Shown here: positions 37,391 to 45,297 of the stretch, piece by piece
Layout of the letters: the number at the start of each line of letters is the position of its first letter
Numbering within the stretch: position 1 is the first letter of the stretch
Assembly: GCA_017609105.1 (NCBI GenBank)
Contig: JAFCEQ010000009.1
Location: forward strand, 1-45,297
Source: Candidatus Parvarchaeota archaeon
GTDB lineage: Archaea > Nanobdellota > Nanobdellia > JAFCGN01
Direction: 5' to 3'
Length of the DNA: 45,297 bases
The notes under the pieces: model-generated
Databases searched by the model: none
Told to the model about the DNA's origin: nothing
The model's input: the letters and a program-made list of their open reading frames with translations, nothing else
Position numbers and translations under genes: made by a program

Positions 37391-38266
37391 TTATTCTACA
37401 ACTACTCTCCCTTTTATCATGAAAGACCATTTTATGGGTAAACTTATAACTTCTGTTCTTACACATTTGTCATATAAACAATATCCTTGAAGCCCGTTAT
37501 TTGTTGTGCAACTCGTGTAACTTGTTACTGGAAGGTGCTCGCATTTTGTTCCACTGCAATGCTCTGGATTCGTTTTTTTGCAAATACAAGTGCCTTCTGC
37601 TACATTACCTTTATTGCAAGAGTCTTTAAAAGTGTAGGAATCTAAAGTAAAGGAACTGCAGCCATCACTTTTATCTAAGCATGAAAAAACTCCTATTTTA
37701 TTTTTATCAATGTATTCGCAATCATTTGTTTCAACTTCATAGCCTGAAGGGCAAATACAATAAGGTTTTTTTTCTCCATCAATGATTGTTCCTGTTGTAA
37801 GACAAGTTTTTTCTTTATTTTTATCAGCATCATCAAAAACGCATGAACCCCCATATGAAATACAAGCATACCCTAAATCATTATCTGTTGGCAAAATCGT
37901 GATTGCATAACAATTGCCGTTTACATTATAGGGTTGAACTTCTTGTTCAATACTGTTTTCTTCAGAAAGCACGCATAAATCTTGAGTGCAGGGGTTTCCA
38001 TCATCACAATCCTCTGAGGATAAACATTCTATGACATTATCATTATCTGGTTCGCAAGTTATACTGCACTCAGTTTCAGTGCATGGTGATTCAAAAGTTA
38101 TTAATCTTTGTTTATTAAGAGTTCTTGTGCGTTCAATTAAATTGTGTGAATTATTTATTAAATGAATAGTGAAAACTAATGTTATTATTAAAAGCAAGAT
38201 GCTTGCTTGCACTAAACTAATTTTTTTCATTTCCTTGTTTAAACCAATTTTTTTCATTTCCTTCAA
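37391..38266 (-). CDS. Cys-rich secreted/membrane-anchored surface protein
   Basis: N-terminal TM; CLSSEDCDDGNPCTQDLC motif and many cysteines. Confidence 0.75.
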   Translation of the reverse strand: MKEMKKIGLNKEMKKISLVQASILLLIITLVFTIHLINNSHNLIERTRTLNKQRLITFESPCTETECSITCEPDNDNVIECLSSEDCDDGNPCTQDLCVLSEENSIEQEVQPYNVNGNCYAITILPTDNDLGYACISYGGSCVFDDADKNKEKTCLTTGTIIDGEKKPYCICPSGYEVETNDCEYIDKNKIGVFSCLDKSDGCSSFTLDSYTFKDSCNKGNVAEGTCICKKTNPEHCSGTKCEHLPVTSYTSCTTNNGLQGYCLYDKCVRTEVISLPIKWSFMIKGRVVVE

Positions 38267-38307
38267 TTCTTGAAAACATTTTTTTTATTTAATCATTAAG
38301 TTAATCC

Positions 38308-40131
38308 TTAACAATAATCATCATTTTCATTTGCATAACAGTCAAAATCATTATCAATATCTTCTTTATGCGTTCCTGCTGGGCAACTCGCAGCATCTCC
38401 TATTACTATATTAATAGCACACCCAGTTCCTTGATAACCTTCGCTTGTTACGTAATGCACTACTTCAAACCCGTCTTTTAAACATTTTTCAGCATCAAGT
38501 TCTTGCGTTACACTATCAAAATAAGTATCATTAATGCAAGCATGATCATTACAATCCATTTCAACACCAAGAGTGCATACTCCTCCACAATCTATTCCCT
38601 CCTCTCCTTTATCCTGAAAGTTGTTATAACAACTTTGTGTTGCAGTAATGCAAGTCATTCCTTCGCTCAAATCGCATGAAATGCTTTTGCAGGTTTTTCC
38701 TGTTATTGAATCAGTGTAAGTTAATCCTTGACACCCTGCTGTAGCATTAATATCCATTATGTTAATATTCCAGGTTATTCCTGCTGTTTTCCTATTTAAT
38801 TGATCTTCAAAAGAATAAAATTCTGGACTTGTTATTTCATCAATTAAATCAGAAAGAATAGCTTGACTCACAAGTCTTGAAGCATATTCCTCGCAAGTAA
38901 TTCCTGATTCAAAATTCCCATTTTCATCTTGCGCTCCGCATTTAGTACTATCACATAATGAACCGTCACTCGCAACATTTCTTGCTTTTGAATACGAGCT
39001 ATCATAAACAACGAACAATTGTTCTGATTCCTCGCCATAACCATTAAAAAACTTCCATACTCCTGATTCATCTGCGTTTGTTCTTGCGCATGGAAGAGTA
39101 GTTATAATAGGGTTTTCATTATCATCATTAATGTAAAATTGTTCTGGACAATTCCCTTTAAAATACTTGTTACAAAAAGCAGTTGCTTCGTCTCCAGTTC
39201 GTTCTAATTTTGTTGTTGTTGTGCTTAGAAAAGCGCTTCTCCAATCATATTTTGCATAGCATTTTCTTCCGTAATTCTTGGTTTGCCCGCAAGTTGTTAA
39301 TGCAATCATGAATTTGCCGAATCTTGAATTAATATAATTTTTTATAGCATAATCAATCCATGAATCGCCTTCCTCGCCATAGCCTCCTGAAACAAAATCT
39401 TTTGCAAGAACATACATTTTTAGTAATTCATTAAAATCTTTTATTTTTATTGCAGTTTTGAAAGTATAATTTATTATTTTCTCTTTATTCACTGAATAAC
39501 TAATTGTTTGTTCTCTTAAAGTTTTAGGAATAAAAATAACTTCTAAATACCAATTAGGTGAATAACTATTATTAAGAGTTAAAGAATCATCATAATAATA
39601 ATCAGTTATTTTTGCTTCATATTTTAAGCAATTCGTTGGTGGAATCTCAGGATTCATATTGCTTAATTTTGAACAAATCTTGTCATCTGCTTTGCTGAAA
39701 TAAGTGTTCAAATATTTTTCAATAGTTCCAATAATTTCTTCAAGAGATGGAACGCATTCCTTATCATAATTCTTCCAATATGAAAAAGTGTCTTCAGGAA
39801 TAAAATCTTGTGTTTTCAGGATGGAATCCTCTCTTAATACTTCAGGTATTTCAGAAGATTTAGTGCTGTAAAACCCGCATTCTGTATTAATAGTAAGACA
39901 TCCTCCTCTGCTTCCTGCCATGAATGATGCGTAATCAGTTGCGTACATTCTTTCTTGGTCTTCAAGATATTTTATTTGCTCTGAAGTGCTCATTGACTCG
40001 CCAATGTATTGTTTTATTGTTGATGTCCTGCCAACAGTTGCATCTAAATAATAAACCCCTCCTATTGCTAAACCAATCATGAGTATTTGCGCAAACATTA
40101 TTAAGTATTCTTCCGCACCTTTCTTATTCAT
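38308..40131 (-). CDS. Large Cys-rich surface protein with class III signal-peptide-like N-terminus
   Basis: MNKKGAEEYLIMFAQILMIGLAIGGVYYLD; Cys-rich C-terminal region. Confidence 0.75.
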   Translation of the reverse strand: MNKKGAEEYLIMFAQILMIGLAIGGVYYLDATVGRTSTIKQYIGESMSTSEQIKYLEDQERMYATDYASFMAGSRGGCLTINTECGFYSTKSSEIPEVLREDSILKTQDFIPEDTFSYWKNYDKECVPSLEEIIGTIEKYLNTYFSKADDKICSKLSNMNPEIPPTNCLKYEAKITDYYYDDSLTLNNSYSPNWYLEVIFIPKTLREQTISYSVNKEKIINYTFKTAIKIKDFNELLKMYVLAKDFVSGGYGEEGDSWIDYAIKNYINSRFGKFMIALTTCGQTKNYGRKCYAKYDWRSAFLSTTTTKLERTGDEATAFCNKYFKGNCPEQFYINDDNENPIITTLPCARTNADESGVWKFFNGYGEESEQLFVVYDSSYSKARNVASDGSLCDSTKCGAQDENGNFESGITCEEYASRLVSQAILSDLIDEITSPEFYSFEDQLNRKTAGITWNINIMDINATAGCQGLTYTDSITGKTCKSISCDLSEGMTCITATQSCYNNFQDKGEEGIDCGGVCTLGVEMDCNDHACINDTYFDSVTQELDAEKCLKDGFEVVHYVTSEGYQGTGCAINIVIGDAASCPAGTHKEDIDNDFDCYANENDDYC

Positions 40132-40134
40132 TTT

Positions 40135-40683
40135 TTAGTTTCCCCCCGCATTATCAATTATGTATAAAATAATTGCTTCTTTTTCTTGCTCTGCTAAATA
40201 AGGACTAAAAAGTTCTACCCTGCAATTGCTTGCAGTACCATAAACATTTAAGTTTCTTCTATTCGCAGAATATTTTTCAATAAAATCCTGCGCTTCTAAG
40301 CATTCATCAGCATAACAAATATAAAAATCAGCGTTTTCACTGAATACAGGCATTAAACGAATTAAATTAATTGATTCCTCCCAAGGAGTAATGCTTCCTT
40401 CTATTTTTCCGTTATCATCTATTGAAATCCCGTAAAACTCTAAAAGACGTTCATAATTAATGTTATCAGAAAGAACTCTTCCTGTTGTTCCTCTTCTTGA
40501 ATAATCTCCTGATAAAATATTGTTTAAAATAGTTTCGCAGGAAAGTTGCACTGATTTATCAATTTTTCCTATTGTTGCAGTCCCTGTCATTGAAGTCATA
40601 GTAACCCTATAAGCTATAATCAAGGATACTGAGATTAGCATAAAAATCGCGATTCCTAAAGGACTTGTGCCTTTTTTTTTCAT
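40135..40683 (-). CDS. Pilin-like membrane-anchored secreted protein
   Basis: MKKKGTSPLGIAIFMLISVSLIIAYRV; 4-nt spacing to the downstream gene. Confidence 0.7.
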   Translation of the reverse strand: MKKKGTSPLGIAIFMLISVSLIIAYRVTMTSMTGTATIGKIDKSVQLSCETILNNILSGDYSRRGTTGRVLSDNINYERLLEFYGISIDDNGKIEGSITPWEESINLIRLMPVFSENADFYICYADECLEAQDFIEKYSANRRNLNVYGTASNCRVELFSPYLAEQEKEAIILYIIDNAGGN

Positions 40684-40730
40684 TATCTCTTTCCTCTATT
40701 CTTTTATTATTAATTAATAACTCTAATTTT

Positions 40731-41969
40731 TTATGTTTGTTCATAAGGATTATAATTTTCTGGATTGTAATTAAAATAACTTGTTAAGTATAAATCCCCG
40801 TAATGTTCTACTCCGTTAGCGAATCTTATCTTAACAGGGTAATGCACTTCAAAAGGAAGGCAATAATCATTCTCGTCATCACCGCACACCCCATTATTGT
40901 ATAACCATCTCTGATTTGTTTGAGCGTCAAAAAGTTGGATTTCAAAAAGGATTTCTGCTTTATAAGGCATGTTTTTTTCTTCATAACAATAACCAATAAT
41001 ATTATCCCAGGAATAACCTTTCTCCTCACACTTGGTTTGGTCCTCATATTCTTCAACTGCTTGTTTTAATAGAATTTCTTTGTTAATGAACATGTTCGCG
41101 CATTCAAATCCAATATTTATTGGAAAATTTCTTGCTATATCATAAGTGTTTCCAATTCCTCCAAAACTTAAACCACTTAATTTATAATAAGTATCTTCAT
41201 AAGAATCTTCAGAATTATCAGGTTTTTTTAGTGCTACAATCGCATACCTATAATTCTTTGAATCAAAATCATACTTCCCCGTTCCTGTTACTTCCACAAC
41301 TTCCCAATCAATTCCATTAAGAGAAAGGAAAACATAAAAAGAAGTGCTTTTACCTCCTTCGTTACTCATTGTTAAAGTAATGCTATTAATATCGTTTCCT
41401 TTTCCTAAATATAACATAATCCAATCAGAGAATTCATAACTAATTCCGTTTTTTGTGTACTTGCAATAATAATTCGTGCCAAAAGATTTTCTTTCCATTG
41501 CATAAGGACAATAATTAAGTGTTCTCTCTTCACCTTTTTCATTATACGGATGGTTTAATGATGTAAAAATAAAGCCTCCGCCTTTTAATTTATTTAATAA
41601 TTCTTCATCTGTTTCACCATCATAATCTTCTAAAATATTAGATAAATTAGTTGGAACTCCTGAAGCAATATTCTCACCAATTAAAAGTTTTCTCGCATCA
41701 ATAATGCCTGGATAAATCCTCCTGTATTCAATAACCTTGTCCTCCATAGGTGAATAAGCATAAGAAAGTGATTCATAAGCAAGGCAATCAGCAGAATTAA
41801 TTAAACGATCTGTTAAAAGCAAACTAATGCTTCGTGATTGAGTATAACTAAGAACAATATTAAAATTTCCCATACTTTGATATAATATAAGCGCGATAAG
41901 AGAGAAAATAACTACTGAACTCATTGTTAAAAAAATTGTAGGCACTGAAATAGCTGCTCTCTTATTCAA
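40731..41969 (-). CDS. Membrane-anchored secreted protein
   Basis: MNKRAAISVPTIFLTMSSVVIFSLIALILYQ N-terminus; start overlaps the upstream stop (ATGA). Confidence 0.72.
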   Translation of the reverse strand: MNKRAAISVPTIFLTMSSVVIFSLIALILYQSMGNFNIVLSYTQSRSISLLLTDRLINSADCLAYESLSYAYSPMEDKVIEYRRIYPGIIDARKLLIGENIASGVPTNLSNILEDYDGETDEELLNKLKGGGFIFTSLNHPYNEKGEERTLNYCPYAMERKSFGTNYYCKYTKNGISYEFSDWIMLYLGKGNDINSITLTMSNEGGKSTSFYVFLSLNGIDWEVVEVTGTGKYDFDSKNYRYAIVALKKPDNSEDSYEDTYYKLSGLSFGGIGNTYDIARNFPINIGFECANMFINKEILLKQAVEEYEDQTKCEEKGYSWDNIIGYCYEEKNMPYKAEILFEIQLFDAQTNQRWLYNNGVCGDDENDYCLPFEVHYPVKIRFANGVEHYGDLYLTSYFNYNPENYNPYEQT

Positions 41970-43060
41970 GAACCATCACCCGTAACTGCTCTCACATTAA
42001 TGCTTTTATCATTTGGAGTAATACTTACCTGAAACTCGTAAACATAATTTATTTTGTCTAAAATCTCATTATTCGCTTCAGTAAAATCAAAGAAAAATTC
42101 ATAATCCTCGCAGTATGAATTAGCAAAAACTTCAGTTAAATTAATACAATATTTTTCATAAGAAAGATAATCTTTCGGTTCTGAAGGAGGAGTGGAAACA
42201 CTAATCTTTTTAAAATACCCTGATTCAATAATATTTCCATCAGAATCAAGAATATCTTGTGTTTTTGTAAAAAAGTATTCATTAACGCAAAGAATGTTAT
42301 CAGTATTTGAACTTAAATAAAACTTCCAAACAGGAAGTGAAATCTTTGCATCAAAACTTGTTTTCCTTCCGTTAATGCCTGAACCGCAATAATTCTTGGT
42401 TATCTTATTTAAAAAACCGCTTAAAGAAGTGTCTTCCTCATTAATAATATAATAATTAGGGCATAAAGTATCAATTATTTCTCTTTCTTTTGTGAAAGTT
42501 ATTTTTCCTGTTTCAGCATCTAAGGAACTAAAAGGAGTGTTCTCACTTAGGATGTCATAAGTTTTATGAATTCCAAAATCATTTTTCCCAAGACCGCAAG
42601 TGTCTTTCTTATTAGAAACAAACCAAAAAACCATGGTCTCATCTAAATACTTGTCTTTTTTTAAGATACTGTAAGTTATTTCAATAAGACCATGGCCTTC
42701 TTTATTATATAAATCTGAAGAAAATAAATCATCAATATTAGTATTTGTCATTTCTTCATTAAAATCTTGAACAGCATTAGGCGTTATCTTAACACTCTTT
42801 ATAATTAATTTATTGTCAGAACAATAATACGCTTTTTCTTCCTTTACCCAAGTGCATTCAGCAGGTGGCGTGTAAATAAAAGAAATATCTTCAGGAGAGG
42901 AGTAAAGAGCGTTCATCATGTTCTCCATGTCCATAGCAAAATAAATTGCTGGCTTATTATCTTGAAGTGCTACGTTTAAAATATAACCTCCAATGTTAAT
43001 ACTGCTAACTAAGAATAATCCTGCAATCACGAGGTTTGAGAGCATTGTTAAGGTTTCCAT
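41966..43060 (-). CDS. Membrane-anchored secreted protein
   Basis: N-terminal TM LVIAGLFLVSSINIGGYIL; overlaps the next ORF by 4 nt. Confidence 0.7.
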   Translation of the reverse strand: METLTMLSNLVIAGLFLVSSINIGGYILNVALQDNKPAIYFAMDMENMMNALYSSPEDISFIYTPPAECTWVKEEKAYYCSDNKLIIKSVKITPNAVQDFNEEMTNTNIDDLFSSDLYNKEGHGLIEITYSILKKDKYLDETMVFWFVSNKKDTCGLGKNDFGIHKTYDILSENTPFSSLDAETGKITFTKEREIIDTLCPNYYIINEEDTSLSGFLNKITKNYCGSGINGRKTSFDAKISLPVWKFYLSSNTDNILCVNEYFFTKTQDILDSDGNIIESGYFKKISVSTPPSEPKDYLSYEKYCINLTEVFANSYCEDYEFFFDFTEANNEILDKINYVYEFQVSITPNDKSINVRAVTGDGS

Positions 43061-43063
43061 TTT

Positions 43064-43990
43064 TTAAACACTTCCAAGAGTCATAGCAATGTTCGGCGTG
43101 TCTTTTATCCTATCAAAATTAAATCTTCTTACATTTATTCCATTTTCTTTATACACCCAAAGCAAAAGGTTATCATACTGGTTTATAAACTCTTCATTAA
43201 ATTCAGAGTAACTCTTGCCTGAGAGGAAAACAGGCATTGAATGAGTTCCTGAATTAGATTCATAAGTCATGAAAGTTGTTATTGGAGAGCAAGCAATGTA
43301 TTCAAAGACATCAGCACTATTATAACCATCATCATTCACTCCTAAGAATTCCACGCAGAACTTGTTTGAAGCATCCTTAATTGTGTTAAAATAATCTTCA
43401 TTATATGGTGAGGGTTTATTAAAAGTTATTGAAGAAACATAATTATTTGCTTTCATTTCAACATTAACATCACTCAAATCTAATATGTATAAACCTTTTG
43501 TTAAATCATTAGAATCCACAAAAAAACCAATATCCTCGGGTTTTTGTTTAAATTTAGCAAAGCACACGCAAAAAACTCCTTTGCAAGTTTCAGCATAATT
43601 TTCTCTTTGAGATTTTTGATAGAGTTTATTATCATAAAAATTTTGTAAAACATCAATGCAAGAATAAGGTGGTGGTTGTTCTTTGTTTAAGAAAATTTGT
43701 TCTAATGTAACCTGACTTGTTGAAACTGGTTTATCAGAACCATAGATTTGAAACATAATAAATTTTTCAGGAAAATTTATTTCGCCTGTTCCATAACTCG
43801 TTCTTGATTCTGTTGAAACTTCTTTTGACGCTAAATTTATTGGTACAATAATAGATTTCATTATGCCTGAAATACCTGCTTCTGTTAAGTTAGTCATTTG
43901 CGAGATTATAATCATGAATCCAAAAACAACAGGGATTACAAAAATTAGAAGTAATCCAACTATTTTTATTATCATTTTTGGTATCATCAC
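43064..43990 (-). CDS. Membrane-anchored secreted protein, paralog of 44128-45042
   Basis: N-terminal TM; FCVEFLGVNDDGYNSADVFEYIACSPI shared pattern with the upstream gene. Confidence 0.72.
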   Translation of the reverse strand: MMIPKMIIKIVGLLLIFVIPVVFGFMIIISQMTNLTEAGISGIMKSIIVPINLASKEVSTESRTSYGTGEINFPEKFIMFQIYGSDKPVSTSQVTLEQIFLNKEQPPPYSCIDVLQNFYDNKLYQKSQRENYAETCKGVFCVCFAKFKQKPEDIGFFVDSNDLTKGLYILDLSDVNVEMKANNYVSSITFNKPSPYNEDYFNTIKDASNKFCVEFLGVNDDGYNSADVFEYIACSPITTFMTYESNSGTHSMPVFLSGKSYSEFNEEFINQYDNLLLWVYKENGINVRRFNFDRIKDTPNIAMTLGSV

Positions 43991-44127
43991 AATATCCCAA
44001 ATAAATTATATTAAGTTTTGATTAATAAATAATTAGTTAAACAAAATTATTAATTTTTTTTATTTTTTTGAAGCACTTCGCAAAAAATAATGATTAAAAT
44101 AAAGAGCAAACAAGTATTCTGAGATGA

Positions 44128-45042
44128 TTATTTCCATAAATTAAAATCAATTTTAACTTGCGGGTTTTCAAGAGTATGATTAAATATTGTGTTTATTACA
44201 TTAATTTTTTCAGGAAAATAATTGTAAAGCAAAGCACTTATTGTGTAAGTTGGTGGAAGCCCTTCAACTTCTTCTTTTTCTATATTATTTACAAAATAAG
44301 CGCTTCTTCCTTTGTAATCTTTTGCATTCATTGGATAACAATAAATTGCGTCAAAAACATCTTCAGGAAATAATCCTGCTTGATTAACTCCTAAGAATTC
44401 CACGCATAAATCACTAGAAGCGTTTGCTATGTATGAGTAATAATAATCATCGTTTAAGTCTTCTGTTGAAATCGTGATTTGTGAAAGAAACATTCCTTTA
44501 GTATTATAACCGTATTCTCTTTCTGTAGCATAAGTATCTTCTTCGCTTTCAAGCCATGTGAACGGTAGATTCTCAGGCAAGTTGTCAAAATAAGTACTAT
44601 CAATTTCTTCCTCCCACCCTTCTTTTAAATAAACAATGCAATTGCAGAACTTGTTCTCACAAGTTATTGCTAAACTCTCATTAGTTATTTTTTTTGTAAG
44701 AAGGTATTGAAGTATGGAATAACAATTTTTTTCTGGTTTACCGTCTATTAATTTATCGCAGTCTGAATCAAAACAAACATTTGGATGAGTAAAAAAATTG
44801 TTATTGTATGAATGCTCATGCGAGCCATAAATTTGAATCCATACTCTATCACCTTTAAATTCAGTATCCTCAGCATAAGAAGTTGTTGAAATAGCGTCAA
44901 TAGAATTAAAATAATTAGCGTATTTTTCGTTTTCTCCTCCTTCAAAAAGCCCGAAAATACTTATTAAGGCAGCGACAACCCCTACTAAGACAATAACACC
45001 TATTAAAGTATTCATTATCGTGCTTAAACTAACATCCACCAA
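44128..45042 (-). CDS. Membrane-anchored secreted protein, paralog of 43064-43990
   Basis: N-terminal TM; LCVEFLGVNQAGLFPEDVFDAIYCYPM. Confidence 0.72.
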   Translation of the reverse strand: MVDVSLSTIMNTLIGVIVLVGVVAALISIFGLFEGGENEKYANYFNSIDAISTTSYAEDTEFKGDRVWIQIYGSHEHSYNNNFFTHPNVCFDSDCDKLIDGKPEKNCYSILQYLLTKKITNESLAITCENKFCNCIVYLKEGWEEEIDSTYFDNLPENLPFTWLESEEDTYATEREYGYNTKGMFLSQITISTEDLNDDYYYSYIANASSDLCVEFLGVNQAGLFPEDVFDAIYCYPMNAKDYKGRSAYFVNNIEKEEVEGLPPTYTISALLYNYFPEKINVINTIFNHTLENPQVKIDFNLWK

Positions 45043-45052
45043 AACTCACACC

Positions 45053-45205
45053 TTACGTGTACCCTTGTCCAATGTTTATTAAGCTATCTCCTGCAGGTTT
45101 AATCCCTGAATAAACTAAATACAATAAAAAAACAAGCACTATTAGTGCTAAGATTATTGTAATTATGGTTTCCCAAGTCATACTAATTGCTTTTTTGTTT
45201 AACAT
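45053..45205 (-). CDS. Small pilin-like protein, 50 aa (below the ORF-track cutoff)
   Basis: Manual translation MLNKKAISMTWETIITIILALIVLVFLLYLVYSGIKPAGDSLINIGQGYT; first gene of the co-directional surface-protein run. Confidence 0.7.
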   Translation of the reverse strand: MLNKKAISMTWETIITIILALIVLVFLLYLVYSGIKPAGDSLINIGQGYT

Positions 45206-45297
45206 AATAAGTATAAAGTAAGTTTTATTTTATTAAATTAATGAAAAAAATAATTTAATTTAGAACAATTAAATTAAAAAAAATAAAAAATTTTTTA

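Overview
AT-rich archaeal chromosomal segment. The gene content (aIF2-gamma / PIN / Rpo7 / Spt4 / S24e / S27ae cluster, separate Kae1 and Bud32, L11-L1-L10-L12, SecE-Spt5, FtsZ, Alba, EndA) and many small class-III-signal-peptide-like surface proteins suggest a DPANN-type lineage such as Woesearchaeota/Pacearchaeota; this placement is inference only. Most of the window is housekeeping. Four tRNA genes are visible: Gly-GCC, Val-GAC, Lys-CTT and an intron-containing Trp-CCA. There are two pilus/surface loci: about 18.2-22.8 kb (FlaJ/TadC-like platform, two short pilin-like proteins, a secreted S16 protease) and about 37.4-45.2 kb (a co-directional run of eight membrane-anchored secreted proteins). 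The most interesting observations are: (1) a GC-rich structured intergenic element at 22.98-23.07 kb with box C/D-like motifs and a perfect 11-nt complement to the conserved 16S rRNA 3' end; (2) duplicated multi-hairpin repeats at 5.38-5.69 kb; (3) an exact 32-bp tandem duplication that frameshifts a tail-fibre-like surface protein; (4) an in-frame TAG in an otherwise intact ORF, in a window where I saw no gene ending in TAG; (5) a tRNA-Trp intron with a BHB junction and a possible box C/D guide; (6) the surface-protein island with tandem paralogs. No CRISPR array, rRNA operon or recognisable transposase was seen. All reading was manual; no searches or folding were run.
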